Shown: positions 25,717 through 35,488, numbered from the stretch's first letter. The stretch is 64,000 nt of DNA from Paramixta manurensis (GCF_013285385.1 NZ_CP054212.1:3348001-3412000); one strand, 5' to 3'. Numbers and translations are program-made. Notes: generated from the sequence alone by a model not told the origin.

Positions 25717-27114
25717 ATGGCACCATTAAATGAAAATGTAGATGTGGTCGTTATCGGCGGTGGAGTAGTCGGTTGCGCGCTATTCCGCCGTTTTACTTTG
25801 ATGGGCGCGCGCACGCTGTTACTGGAAAAAGGTGGCGATATTCTTTCCGGCGCCAGTAAGGCCAATAGCGCGATTTTACATACCGGTTTTGACGCACCGA
25901 CCGGCAGCCTGGAACTGCAATGTATGCAGGCCGGCTACCGTGAATATCTGGCTGTCCATCAGCAGATGAATTTGCCGTTGCTAAAAACCGGCGCCATGGT
26001 GGTTGCCTGGGACCAGGCACAGTTGGAAGCGCTGCCCGGTATCGTGCAGCAAGCGCATGATAACGGCGTTAGCGATGTCGCCCTGATTTCCACACAGGAA
26101 CTCTACCAACGTGAACCGAATCTTGCGGCAGGCGCGCTGGGCGGTGTCGTGATACCGGGCGAGTACGTTATCGATCCCTGGAGCGCGCCGCTGGCCTATG
26201 TCACCCAAGCCGTCATGCACGGTGGCGCGTGGCAATTTAATTGTGAGGTGCGGGAGGTCCAGGCGGAAGAGAATGGCTGGCTTCTCACTACCAGTAAGGG
26301 GAGAGTGCGTACCCGGCTGGTGATCAACTGTGCCGGTAACCACGGCGATTTGATTGATGGAATGTGGCGCACGCCGGAGTATGAAATTCGCCCCCGTAAA
26401 GGGCAGTTTCTGGTGTATGACAAAGCCTGCGCGACGCAGATTAACGCGATCATCCTACCGGTTCCGACTCCCACCACCAAAGGCGTGCTGCTGTGCAGAA
26501 CCATTTTTGGCAATGTGATCCTTGGCCCAACCGCGGAGGAGCAGCAGGATAGAAACCGGGCAGACGTCGACGAAACCGTGATGAGAGAGTTGATCGAAAA
26601 GGGCCGCCGGATGCTGCCAACCTTAACTAACTACCCGGTTACCGCCACTTATGCCGGTCTTCGTCCGGCAACCGAAAAAAAAGAGTACCGTATCTACGAC
26701 TACCCTGAAAATAACTGGATCAGTGTCGGCGGAATCCGTTCCACCGGGCTAACCGCAGCGCTGGGCATTGCCGCGCATGTCGAGACGTTGTACCGCAACC
26801 GTTTTACCCAACGCTTCCCCCTTCATCCACCGGCAGAATTGCGTTGGCCACAAATGCCGATGCTCTCTGATTATCAGCCGCGGGATTACACTTGCCCCGG
26901 CAACGGCGGCATTGTCTGCCACTGTGAATTAGTGACCCGCCGCGAGCTGGAAGCAGCATTTGATTCGGCGGTGCCGCCCGAATGTATTGGCGGTTTGCGC
27001 CGCCGTACACGCGTCATGATGGGACGCTGTAATGGTTTTTTCTGCAGTAATCACGTTGCCGACATTATTGGCGACCGTCTTGATAACACTCTGGTGGTTG
27101 GGAAGGTGAAATGA
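25717..27114 (+). CDS. FAD-dependent oxidoreductase with BFD-like [2Fe-2S] domain
   Basis: 465 residues in two parts. Residues about 10-370 form a DAO/GlpA-type flavin domain: VVVIGGGVVGCALFRRF (FAD-binding), GASKANSAILHTGFDA, and a C-terminal GIRSTGLTAALGIAAHV. Residues about 395-450 form a BFD-like iron-sulfur domain with C401-x-C403 and C438-x4-C443. This layout occurs in anaerobic-type glycerol-3-phosphate dehydrogenases and in multi-subunit amino-acid or hydroxy-acid dehydrogenases. The following gene overlaps by four bases and encodes a second flavoprotein, so the two are likely one complex. The substrate is unknown; the divergent permease suggests an amino acid or amine. Confidence 0.8.
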   Translation: MAPLNENVDVVVIGGGVVGCALFRRFTLMGARTLLLEKGGDILSGASKANSAILHTGFDAPTGSLELQCMQAGYREYLAVHQQMNLPLLKTGAMVVAWDQAQLEALPGIVQQAHDNGVSDVALISTQELYQREPNLAAGALGGVVIPGEYVIDPWSAPLAYVTQAVMHGGAWQFNCEVREVQAEENGWLLTTSKGRVRTRLVINCAGNHGDLIDGMWRTPEYEIRPRKGQFLVYDKACATQINAIILPVPTPTTKGVLLCRTIFGNVILGPTAEEQQDRNRADVDETVMRELIEKGRRMLPTLTNYPVTATYAGLRPATEKKEYRIYDYPENNWISVGGIRSTGLTAALGIAAHVETLYRNRFTQRFPLHPPAELRWPQMPMLSDYQPRDYTCPGNGGIVCHCELVTRRELEAAFDSAVPPECIGGLRRRTRVMMGRCNGFFCSNHVADIIGDRLDNTLVVGKVK

Positions 27115-28325
27115 ACGCGCGTTACCCAGTGATTATTATCGGTGCCGGTCCGGCCGGGCTGGCGGCCGCCCGCGCATTATTCGACGCCGGGGTTAAAAAT
27201 GTTCTGCTGTTAGAACGAGAAGCCGAAGCGGGCGGCGTTCCCCGCCATTGTCGGCATCCCACCTTTGGTATCCAGACATTTTATCGTCCAATGAATGGCG
27301 ATCGCTGGGCGGCGCGAATTCGGCAACGTATTGAACATCACTATGAAATCCGTACCAACACCACGGTGGTTAGCCTCAACCCCGGAGGCGTGCTGGAGAT
27401 CTCCTCCGATCGCGGGCTTGAGACGCTCTACGCCGAGCGCATCATTATTGCCACCGGCGTACGTGAAACGCCACGCCACGCCAGGCTGGTGAGCGGCTTA
27501 CGTCCACAAGGCGTGCTCACCGCCGGCGCTTTGCAACAGTTTATCTATTTACGCAAACTAAAGCCGGGTAATTGCCCGGTCATCGTCGGTTCGGAACTGG
27601 TGAGCTTTTCGGCAATCTGGACACTACGTAACGCGGGTATACGCGCGGTGGCGCTTATTGATGAGAACCTGCGGCCTACCGCCTTTAAACTCAGTACGTT
27701 ATACGCTCGTCTGATGGGCGTCGAAGTACACTTAGGCGCGCATATCACCCGAATTAACGGCACTGAACGGGTTGAAAGTATTGCCTTCAGGGATGCCGCC
27801 GGACAGGAGCGCGTGATGGCTTGCGATAGCCTGATTTTTACCGGGCGTTTTACCGGTGAATATACGCTAATTCGCACCAGCCACCTTCTGCACGAAGCAG
27901 ACAGCGGTCGACCAATCTTCGATCAATATGGTTGCTGTTCCGATCCGGCCTACTACGCCGTCGGTAATATGACCCATCCTGCCGATATGGGCGATCAATG
28001 CTACCAGGAAGGTTTACGCATTGGCCGCTTTGTGGCGGAATCCTTGCGTGCCGAGGCGTCGACCTCTTTCCAGGTTCCGGTCATTTTGCATGAAGTTTTT
28101 AAGATTGCCGCGCCCAATGTGGTACGTTGCGATACCGGCTCGCAGGCTTCCCTCACGCTTAATGTGCGCGTGAACCGCTATCATCATGGCGAAATTCGGG
28201 TGATGGACCGGCAGAAAATCCTGTATCGCAAGCGCCATCGCTGCCTGCCGGAGCGGCGTATTTTACTCCGTGGGATAGATATTTCCGCGCTCACCGCCGA
28301 TAGCCAACTCACTATCACCATTTAA
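27111..28325 (+). CDS. FAD/NAD(P)-type oxidoreductase, partner subunit
   Basis: 404 residues. The N-terminal dinucleotide fold is PVIIIGAGPAGLAAARALFDAG; IIATGVRETPRHARLVSG near 115 and a second, degenerate nucleotide loop (VIVGSELVSFSAIWTLRNAG near 155) follow, then YYAVGNMTHPADMGDQC near 285 for FAD closure. The last ~85 residues (after SFQVPVIL) are a beta-rich extension with no cysteine cluster, unlike the separate DUF1667 Cys-rich partner of some GlpA-like systems. It overlaps the upstream gene by four bases (ATGA). The role is probably electron transfer from the first subunit to a soluble or quinone acceptor; this is inference. Confidence 0.77.
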   Translation: MNARYPVIIIGAGPAGLAAARALFDAGVKNVLLLEREAEAGGVPRHCRHPTFGIQTFYRPMNGDRWAARIRQRIEHHYEIRTNTTVVSLNPGGVLEISSDRGLETLYAERIIIATGVRETPRHARLVSGLRPQGVLTAGALQQFIYLRKLKPGNCPVIVGSELVSFSAIWTLRNAGIRAVALIDENLRPTAFKLSTLYARLMGVEVHLGAHITRINGTERVESIAFRDAAGQERVMACDSLIFTGRFTGEYTLIRTSHLLHEADSGRPIFDQYGCCSDPAYYAVGNMTHPADMGDQCYQEGLRIGRFVAESLRAEASTSFQVPVILHEVFKIAAPNVVRCDTGSQASLTLNVRVNRYHHGEIRVMDRQKILYRKRHRCLPERRILLRGIDISALTADSQLTITI

Positions 28326-28356
28326 TCGGGGATAGCACCACCCCACCGTCTCAAAT

Positions 28357-28390
28357 AAAAAACCCGCGACGCCTGGCGACCGCGGGTTTT
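28357..28390. terminator. Bidirectional terminator between FAD oxidoreductase and narI
   Basis: AAAACCCGCG and CGCGGGTTTT form a 10-bp stem around a 12-base loop, with A's on the left and T's on the right, so it can end both the plus-strand flavoprotein operon and the minus-strand nar operon. Confidence 0.85.
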
Positions 28391-28409
28391 GACCTTTATC
28401 ACCGTGCGC

Positions 28410-29087
28410 TTAGCGACGGTTACGGACTAACTGGTAACGACGCGTTAAATATTCGACCGGCGCGCTCCAGATATGTACCAAGCGACAGAACGGGAACAAC
28501 AAGAACAGCGTCATACCCAACACCATATGCACTTTGAAGATCAGCGCCACGCCTTCAAGATGCTGCGCCGCGCCGGAGTGGAAGGTGACGACCGCTTGCG
28601 CCCAGCCAACCAATTTCATCATTTCACTACCGTCCATATGCTGAGCAGAGAACGGAATGGTTAACAGCCCTAAGCACACCTGCACCACTAAAAGTGTCAG
28701 GATCATAATATCGGCAAAGCTGCTGGTTGCCCGCACACGTGGGTTAGTCAAACGACGTTTGAGCAATAACCCACCGCCAACCAATGTCATCACGCCACAG
28801 GCGCCACCGGCGATCATCGCCAGCTTCTGCTTAACATCAATCGGCAAGAACGATTCATACATCCAGTGCGGTGTCAGCATCCCGGCGGCGTGCCCGAAGA
28901 AAATACCTAAGATACCGATATGAAACAGGTTAGAAGCTAAGCGCATCCCCTTTTTATCCAGCATTTGGCTAGAGCCGGCACGCCAACTGTATTGGCCGTA
29001 GTCATAGCGTAGCCAGCTACCAATCAGGAACACGGAACCCGCAATGTAAGGATAGATATTGAAAAAGAAAAGATTGAAAAATTGCAT
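28410..29087 (-). CDS. narI: Respiratory nitrate reductase gamma subunit
   Basis: The dihaem cytochrome b membrane anchor that oxidises quinol at the periplasmic side and passes electrons to NarH. It has 225 residues, normal length, five hydrophobic segments, and His residues in the outer helices (LFHIGILGIFFGHAAGM near 55; VHMVLGMTLFLLFPFCRLVHIWSAP near 185-210) that fit the haem ligands. It is the last gene of the nar operon, two bases after narJ, followed by a strong terminator. Confidence 0.97.
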   Translation of the reverse strand: MQFFNLFFFNIYPYIAGSVFLIGSWLRYDYGQYSWRAGSSQMLDKKGMRLASNLFHIGILGIFFGHAAGMLTPHWMYESFLPIDVKQKLAMIAGGACGVMTLVGGGLLLKRRLTNPRVRATSSFADIMILTLLVVQVCLGLLTIPFSAQHMDGSEMMKLVGWAQAVVTFHSGAAQHLEGVALIFKVHMVLGMTLFLLFPFCRLVHIWSAPVEYLTRRYQLVRNRR

Positions 29088-29089
29088 GA

Positions 29090-29812
29090 TTAGCGTCCTT
29101 TGGTTCCCGCAACCACTTGTGTCACGTCCAGATACTGAGGCGCGACCGCACCGGCAAAGCGGCGCTGATGCGCCGTTTGCTGAGCAGAGGCACAGCCCTG
29201 TTCACCTAAAAACTTGATTTGCTCCTCTTCCCACACCGCATCCAGCGCCTGCGGCGTATCGTCGCGCGCCTCTTTCGCTACCTCAGAAGCCAGCGTCTGG
29301 GTCTGCACTTCGCTGCCGGAAAAAGCAACCAGCGCTGCGAACAGGCAGGCATATGGGCTTTGACGCTGTTCCAGACGGGCATTCAGCAGCGCCAGAATCG
29401 GCGCAATATCCTGTAGGCCGAGATACGCTTCATCGGTTTGCAGGCTAGCGAGGTATTCAAGATAAAGCGGCAGGAAATCCGGCAGTTCGCGGCTATCGAT
29501 TTCCAACCCGGCGGCGCGATATTGCGCCATCAAGTCAACCATCGCCTGGCCGCGATCGCGTGATTCGCCATGTACGTGTTCGAATAACAGCAAGGAGGTA
29601 GCGCGCCCGCGATCAAACAACTCACAGTAGTCTGCCTGCACGTCCAACAAAGGACGTGCGCAAAATTGCCGGATAAAGTGCGTTAATGCCTGGCAATGTT
29701 CAGCCTGCAACGCATTGTCGGCTTCAACTGCCGCCAGCAACTCTTGCTGATGGTCGAACAACGCCTGCTCGGGATAGTCCAACAAGCGAGCGATTACTCT
29801 TAGCGTCATCAT
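29090..29812 (-). CDS. narJ: Nitrate reductase assembly chaperone
   Basis: A 240-residue cytoplasmic chaperone needed for molybdenum cofactor insertion and membrane attachment of NarGH; not part of the final enzyme. Typical parts are LLDYPEQALFDH at the start, LFEHVHGESRDRGQAMVDL near 78, and ELPDFLPLYLEYLA near 108, followed by a low-complexity C-terminus. The start overlaps the narH stop by four bases. It is all alpha-helical by composition, as is the family. Confidence 0.95.
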   Translation of the reverse strand: MMTLRVIARLLDYPEQALFDHQQELLAAVEADNALQAEHCQALTHFIRQFCARPLLDVQADYCELFDRGRATSLLLFEHVHGESRDRGQAMVDLMAQYRAAGLEIDSRELPDFLPLYLEYLASLQTDEAYLGLQDIAPILALLNARLEQRQSPYACLFAALVAFSGSEVQTQTLASEVAKEARDDTPQALDAVWEEEQIKFLGEQGCASAQQTAHQRRFAGAVAPQYLDVTQVVAGTKGR

Positions 29813-31350
29813 GAGGCATCCTCCTGGTGGGTTCTTTTGGTCACATCCACCGCGTCAATCCGGCGAGTGTTGAACAAATTGAACCGGCTATCGCCGCCGT
29901 GGCAACTCTCGCCAAAGCTAAAGCCGCAGCCTTTACTTTCCGGGAAGGCTTCGCGTGCCATCTCACGATGGCTGGACGGAATGACAAAACGATCTTCGTA
30001 ATTCGCGATCGCCAGATAACGGTACATTTCCTGCGCCTGGGCTTCGGTCAGGCCGACCTGTTCCAGCGCACTGGTATCAATCACGCCATCCACGCTTTCC
30101 GCACGTTTATAGTGGCGCATTGCCAACATACGTTTTAGCGCCAGCAGCACTGGCTCGGTGTCGCCGGCAGTGAGTAAGTTAGCCAGATACTGCACCGGAA
30201 TACGCAGGCTCTCGACGTCCGGCAATACCCCGTTGTGCGCCAGAATACCGGCATCTGCCGCGGACTGAATCGGCGACAGGGGCGGCACATACCACACCAT
30301 TGGTAAGGTGCGATATTCCGGGTGCAGCGGCAGCGCCAGCTTCCAATCCATCGCCATCTTGTAGACCGGAGATTGCTGCGCCGCGTCGATCACGCTTAGC
30401 GGAATGCCGTCTTTGATCGCCTGCTCAATCACCGCCGGATCGTTCGGATCGAGGAAAATATCCAACTGACTTTGATACAGATCGGTCGCATTTTCCGTGG
30501 AGGCCGCCTCGGCGATACGGTCCGCGTCGTAGAGTAACACGCCAAGATAACGAATACGGCCGACGCAGGTTTCGGAACAGACGGTGGGTTGGCCTGACTC
30601 AATACGTGGATAGCAGAAAATGCACTTCTCGGATTTACCGCTTTTCCAGTTGAAGTAGATTTTTTTGTACGGACAACCGGTCAGGCACATACGCCAGCCG
30701 CGACACTTATCCTGGTCGATCAGTACAATGCCGTCTTCACCGCGCTTATAAATCGCCCCACTCGGGCAAGTTGCCACACACGCCGGGTTCAAACAGTGTT
30801 CACACAAGCGCGGCAGGTACATCATGAAAGTGTTTTCAAACTGGCCGTACATCTCTTTCTGTACGTTATCGAAGTTCTTATCCTTTGAGCGTTTTTCAAA
30901 CTCACCGCCGAGGATCTCTTCCCAGTTCGGACCGCCTTCAATTTTCTTCATGCGCTGGCCGGTAATCAGCGAACGCGGACGTGCGATTGGCTGATGTTTG
31001 CCTGCCGGCGCGTTATGCAGGTGCTGGTAATCGAAATCAAACGGCTCGTAATAATCGTCTAGCGCCGGAACGTCTGGATTAGCGAAAATTTTCGACAGCA
31101 GGCCGACACGGTTCCCCATGCGCGGCTCCAGCTTACCGTTGATTTTGCGGATCCAGCCGCCCTTCCATTTTTCCTGATCTTCCCAGGCGTGCGGATACCC
31201 GACGCCCGGTTTACTTTCGACATTATTGAACCAGGCATATTCCATGCCTTCACGGCTGGTCCAAACATTCTTACAGGTGACCGAACAGGTATGGCAACCG
31301 ATGCATTTGTCCAGATTCAGCACCATGCCGACTTGAGAACGAATTTTCAT
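29809..31350 (-). CDS. narH: Respiratory nitrate reductase beta subunit
   Basis: The 513-residue iron-sulfur electron-transfer subunit on the cytoplasmic side. Four Cys groups are seen: C16-x2-C-x2-C-x3-C in DKCIGCHTCSVTC, then CEHCLNPACVATCP near 185, CRGWRMCLTGCP near 217 (Trp in place of one Cys, the known [3Fe-4S] site), and CIFCYPRIESGQPTVCSETC near 244. It starts within the last four bases of narG. Everything needed for NarG-to-NarI electron flow is intact. Confidence 0.98.
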   Translation of the reverse strand: MKIRSQVGMVLNLDKCIGCHTCSVTCKNVWTSREGMEYAWFNNVESKPGVGYPHAWEDQEKWKGGWIRKINGKLEPRMGNRVGLLSKIFANPDVPALDDYYEPFDFDYQHLHNAPAGKHQPIARPRSLITGQRMKKIEGGPNWEEILGGEFEKRSKDKNFDNVQKEMYGQFENTFMMYLPRLCEHCLNPACVATCPSGAIYKRGEDGIVLIDQDKCRGWRMCLTGCPYKKIYFNWKSGKSEKCIFCYPRIESGQPTVCSETCVGRIRYLGVLLYDADRIAEAASTENATDLYQSQLDIFLDPNDPAVIEQAIKDGIPLSVIDAAQQSPVYKMAMDWKLALPLHPEYRTLPMVWYVPPLSPIQSAADAGILAHNGVLPDVESLRIPVQYLANLLTAGDTEPVLLALKRMLAMRHYKRAESVDGVIDTSALEQVGLTEAQAQEMYRYLAIANYEDRFVIPSSHREMAREAFPESKGCGFSFGESCHGGDSRFNLFNTRRIDAVDVTKRTHQEDAS

Positions 31351-34300
31351 TTGGTTTTCTCCTGTTGGCTACCCTGTGAATAGTCATTACCTTCACCGTC
31401 CAACCAATCGATATGATTCATTTTGCGTACCACGACAAACTCATCGCGGTTAGAACCCACGGTACCGTAGTAATTGAAGCCATAAGCCAGTTGCGCATAA
31501 CCGCCGATCATATGCGTCGGTTTCGGGCAAACGCGGGTTACCGAGTTATGGATACCGCCGCGCTGGCTGGTGATTTCCGAACCCGGAATATTCACGATAC
31601 GTTCCTGCGCGTGGTACATCATGGTCATACCGGCCGGGATACGCTGGCTAACCACCGCACGTGCGGTTAGCGCGCCGTTGGCGTTGAACACCTCGATCCA
31701 GTCGTTATCTTCAATCCCCAACTCTTGCGCATCATCCTCACTCATCCAGACAATCGGGCCGCCGCGCGAAAGCGTCAGCATCAGCAAATTATCGCTATAG
31801 GTGGAGTGGATGCCCCATTTCTGGTGCGGCGTCAGGAAGTTCAGCGCTTTCTCCGGGTTGCCATTCGGTTTTTTATTCAGCAAGGGCTTCGCCGCACGGG
31901 TATCAATCGGCGGACGATAGACCAATAAACTCTCGCCGAAGGCACGCATCCATTCATGATCCTGATACAACTGTTGACGACCGCTCAGGGTGCGCCATGG
32001 AATCAGCTCATGCACGTTGGTGTAACAGGCGTTATAGGAGACATGCTCATCTTCCAGACCAGACCAGGTTGGGCTGGAGATAATTTTACGCGGCTGCGCC
32101 TGGATATCGCGGAAGCGGATTTTTTCCTCTTCTTTGTTCTCTGCCAGATGCACATGGTCGCGCCCGGTAAACTCACCCAGCGCTTCCCACGCTTTCACCG
32201 CCACTTGACCATTGGTTTCTGGCGCCAGCGAAAGAATGACCTCAGCGGCATCAATGGCGCTCTCAATTTTCGGTCGTCCCGCTGCCGGGCCGTCCGCTTT
32301 GACGTAGTTGAGTTTTTTCAGGAAGTCGATTTCAGTTTGCGTATTCCAGTTAATACCTTTACCGCCATTACCCAATTTATCCAGCAGCGGACCCAGTGAA
32401 GTGAAACGCTCATAGGTGGCCGGATAATCACGTTCAACCGCGATAATATGCGGGGCGGTTTTGCCCGGAATTAGATCGCATTCGCCTTTTTTCCAGTCTT
32501 TCACGCCAAACGCCTGGCCGAGTTCCGCCGGTGAATCGTGCTGGATGGGTAACGTCACCACATCGGTTTCTTGCCCCAGGTGACCAACACACACTTCGGA
32601 GAATTTTTTGGCGATGCCTTTATAAATTTCCCAGTCGCTTTTCGCTTCCCAGGCCGGATCAACCGCCGCAGACAAGGGATGAATAAACGGATGCATATCC
32701 GAGGTATTCATATCGTCTTTCTCGTACCAGGTCGCCGTTGGCAGCACAATATCGGAGTAGAGGCAGGTGCTCGACATACGGAAATCCAGCGTGACCACCA
32801 AGTCTAACTTGCCTTCGCCGCCGTTATCACGCCACTCCACCTCTTCCGGTTTCACACTGCCCTGCTGACCTAGATCGGTTCCCTGGATGCCGTTTTCGGT
32901 ACCCAGCAAATATTTCAGCATGTACTCGTGCCCTTTACCGGACGAACCGAGCAAATTTGAACGCCAGACAAACAGGTTACGCGGGAAGTTGTCCGGGTTA
33001 TCCGGCTGTTCAGAGGCGAAGCGCAACGTCCCCTCTTTCAGGCCATTTACCGCAAAGTCGACCGGTGATTGACCGGCGGCTTTCGCCTGCGCCGCCAAGT
33101 GTAGCGGGTTAGTATTCAGTTGCGGGGCAGACGGCAACCAACCCATCCGTTCAGCGCGAACGTTGAAATCGATCATACTGCCGGTAAAGCGCGATTTATC
33201 CGCCATCGGCGACAGCAGTTCGCCCGCCGAGACCGTTTCGTAACGCCATTGGCTGGAGTGGTTATAGAAGAAAGAGGTGCTGTTCATATGGCGCGGTGGA
33301 CGCTGCCAGTCGGTACCAAAAGCTAACGGTACCCAGCCGGTCTGCGGACGCAGTTTTTCCTGGCCGACATAGTGCGCCCAACCGCCGCCGCTCTGCCCGA
33401 CGCAGCCGCAGAAGATCAGCATATTGATCAAACCACGGTAGTTCATATCCATATGGAACCAGTGGTTCATCCCGGCGCCAACGATAATCATTGAACGACC
33501 GCGGGTTTTCTCGGCATTCTGCGCAAACTCACGCGCGATGCGAATGATGTTCTGCTGTGAAACGCCGGTAATTTTTTCCGCCCACGCAGGTGTATAAGCT
33601 TTGATTTGATCGTAATCGGTCGCGCAGTTTTCATCATTCAAACCGCGATCCAGACCGTAGTTCGCCAGCGTCAGGTCATACACGCTGGTGACCAGTACTT
33701 CGCTGCCATCCGCCAGTTGCAAGCGTTTTACCGGCAGGTTATGGGTTAATACTTCATCCAGCGCGACGCTATTGAAATGTTCGCTTTCCGCCCCGCCGAA
33801 ATAGGGGAAGCCAACGGAAACCACTTCATCGTGGGTGCCTAGCAGGCTCAGTTGCAGCTCAACCTCGCGCTGCGATTTGCCTTCACGCTGCTCAAGGTTC
33901 CATTTCCCTTTTTCACCCCAGCGAAAACCAATTGAGCCCTGCGGCGCCACCAGCTCACCGCTGGTTTGATCAATAGCGACAGTTTTCCATTCCGGGTTAT
34001 TGCCTTCGCCTAATCCGTCAACCAGATCGCTGGCGCGCAACATCCGCCCGGCGGCATATTGACCGTTTTCACGCGGCTCCAGCATCACCAGCATCGGCAT
34101 GTCGGTGTAACGGCGGACATAATCGCGGAAATAGCCCACTTCACGATCGAGGTGGAACTCTTTCAGCATCACATGGCCCATTGCCAGCGCCATCGCGCTA
34201 TCGGTACCCTGTTTGGGGTTCAGCCATTGGTCGCATAATTTCGCCACTTCGGCGTAATCCGGCGTAACCGCTACCGTTTTAGTCCCTTTGTAACGGACTT

Positions 34301-35108
34301 CGGTAAAGAAGTGCGCATCCGGCGTACGTGTCTGCGGGACGTTGGAGCCCCAGGCAATGATGTAAGAAGAGTTATACCAGTCGGCGGATTCAGGTACGTC
34401 AGTCTGCTCGCCCCATGTCATCGGCGATGCTGGCGGCAGGTCGCAATACCAGTCATAGAAGCTGAGGCAAACGCCGCCAATCAGCGAGAGATAACGTGCG
34501 CCGGAAGCGTAAGACACCATCGACATTGCCGGGATCGGCGAGAAACCGATAATCCGGTCTGGGCCGAACGTTTTGGCGGTATAAACGTTGGAGGCCGCGA
34601 TCAGCTCATTGACCTCCTGCCAACTGGAACGCACAAAGCCACCGCGTCCACGGGCGATTTTATAGCTTTTCGCTTTTTCCGGATCGCTCACAATCGATCC
34701 CCACGCCTCAACCGGATCGCGATATTGCGCTTTCGCTTCACGCCATAACTTCACCAGGCGTTTACGCATCAGCGGGTATTTTAGGCGGTTAGCGCTGTAT
34801 AAATACCACGAGTAGCTGGCGCCGCGCGGGCAGCCGCGCGGTTCATGGTTTGGCAGGTCCGGGCGAGTTCGCGGATAATCGGTCTGCTGGGTTTCCCAAG
34901 TGACCAGGCCGTTCTTCACATAAATCTTCCAGCTACATGAACCCGTACAGTTAACGCCGTGGGTCGAGCGCACAATTTTATCGTGCTGCCAACGGCTGCG
35001 ATAACCGTCTTCCCAGTCGCGATTGGTATTCAGCGTCTGGCCGTGACCACCGGCGAACGGTTCTGCTAACTGTTTGAAATAGCGAAACCGGTCTAAAAAT
35101 TTGCTCAT
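31347..35108 (-). CDS. narG: Respiratory nitrate reductase alpha subunit
   Basis: The 1253-residue molybdo-bis(MGD) catalytic subunit reducing nitrate to nitrite in the cytoplasm. FS0 cluster ligands are H50, C54, C58 and C93 (STHGVNCTGSC, EPRGCPRGAS); the Mo-ligand Asp lies in FYDWYCDLPPASP near residue 220. The start at 35108 is set by the E. coli-like N-terminus MSKFLDRFRYFKQ and an AGGAG upstream; an upstream in-frame ATG at 35159 is not supported. It is the first gene of narGHJI and has an FNR site about 100 bases upstream. Confidence 0.98.
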   Translation of the reverse strand: MSKFLDRFRYFKQLAEPFAGGHGQTLNTNRDWEDGYRSRWQHDKIVRSTHGVNCTGSCSWKIYVKNGLVTWETQQTDYPRTRPDLPNHEPRGCPRGASYSWYLYSANRLKYPLMRKRLVKLWREAKAQYRDPVEAWGSIVSDPEKAKSYKIARGRGGFVRSSWQEVNELIAASNVYTAKTFGPDRIIGFSPIPAMSMVSYASGARYLSLIGGVCLSFYDWYCDLPPASPMTWGEQTDVPESADWYNSSYIIAWGSNVPQTRTPDAHFFTEVRYKGTKTVAVTPDYAEVAKLCDQWLNPKQGTDSAMALAMGHVMLKEFHLDREVGYFRDYVRRYTDMPMLVMLEPRENGQYAAGRMLRASDLVDGLGEGNNPEWKTVAIDQTSGELVAPQGSIGFRWGEKGKWNLEQREGKSQREVELQLSLLGTHDEVVSVGFPYFGGAESEHFNSVALDEVLTHNLPVKRLQLADGSEVLVTSVYDLTLANYGLDRGLNDENCATDYDQIKAYTPAWAEKITGVSQQNIIRIAREFAQNAEKTRGRSMIIVGAGMNHWFHMDMNYRGLINMLIFCGCVGQSGGGWAHYVGQEKLRPQTGWVPLAFGTDWQRPPRHMNSTSFFYNHSSQWRYETVSAGELLSPMADKSRFTGSMIDFNVRAERMGWLPSAPQLNTNPLHLAAQAKAAGQSPVDFAVNGLKEGTLRFASEQPDNPDNFPRNLFVWRSNLLGSSGKGHEYMLKYLLGTENGIQGTDLGQQGSVKPEEVEWRDNGGEGKLDLVVTLDFRMSSTCLYSDIVLPTATWYEKDDMNTSDMHPFIHPLSAAVDPAWEAKSDWEIYKGIAKKFSEVCVGHLGQETDVVTLPIQHDSPAELGQAFGVKDWKKGECDLIPGKTAPHIIAVERDYPATYERFTSLGPLLDKLGNGGKGINWNTQTEIDFLKKLNYVKADGPAAGRPKIESAIDAAEVILSLAPETNGQVAVKAWEALGEFTGRDHVHLAENKEEEKIRFRDIQAQPRKIISSPTWSGLEDEHVSYNACYTNVHELIPWRTLSGRQQLYQDHEWMRAFGESLLVYRPPIDTRAAKPLLNKKPNGNPEKALNFLTPHQKWGIHSTYSDNLLMLTLSRGGPIVWMSEDDAQELGIEDNDWIEVFNANGALTARAVVSQRIPAGMTMMYHAQERIVNIPGSEITSQRGGIHNSVTRVCPKPTHMIGGYAQLAYGFNYYGTVGSNRDEFVVVRKMNHIDWLDGEGNDYSQGSQQEKTK

Positions 35109-35176
35109 CCGGAATTCTCCTGAAGGCTTGTTGTCGTTATACAAATAGCGAAATGACATTGCTCAATCTGTGGTCA

Positions 35177-35218
35177 AGCCTACTGAGCGCTACCCTGGCG
35201 CAACTTGATTGCGATCAA
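35177..35218 (-). promoter_or_regulatory. narG promoter with FNR site
   Basis: TTGAT-TGCG-ATCAA at 35205-35218 is a perfect FNR palindrome. A likely -10 hexamer on the minus strand is TAGGCT (35182-35177). If transcription starts near 35170, the FNR site is centred at -41.5, the class II position known for narG. A similar geometry is seen at narK. NarL heptamer candidates further up are too weak to list. Confidence 0.85.
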
Positions 35219-35221
35219 GGG

Positions 35222-35254
35222 AAGGCCGCTCACCACCCCCACGCCAGCGGCCTT
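35222..35254. repeat. Inverted repeat upstream of narG
   Basis: AAGGCCGCT and AGCGGCCTT are perfect 9-base arms around a 15-base C-rich loop, directly upstream of the FNR site. Without a clear T-run it may be a weak terminator for narK read-through or a protein site. The rest of the gap to the narK terminator (35255-35457) is AT-rich, and I see no gene in it. Confidence 0.5.
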
Positions 35255-35457
35255 ATACCACCAAAGGGTTAGTAAATTAAAATCACCTAAATTACTGATA
35301 TATAACAATAAAAAAGAACACAATGCGGTTAGGTTGTGAGGGAATTATCAGGCTAAATATTTGGTGGTAGAGGCGGCGGTTTACGCCGTATTGCCAGGCA
35401 AAATGGCGCGAGGACGGTTACGAATAACAACGGTGGATAAGTGGAGAGTACGAAATA

Positions 35458-35480
35458 CCCCCTTCCGATCGGGAAGGGGG
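35458..35480 (-). terminator. Hairpin after narK
   Basis: Perfect 9-bp stem CCCCCTTCC / GGAAGGGGG with a five-base loop, starting 8 bases after the narK stop. The T-tract is weak (TATTT). It separates narK from narGHJI. Confidence 0.7.
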
Positions 35481-35488
35481 GAGGATAA

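Noticed and set aside
32571..32807. Open frames opposite narG, including the 61-145 codon frames on the plus strand
   Set aside because: They are mirror frames of a long, well-conserved coding sequence; no ribosome sites or family motifs.
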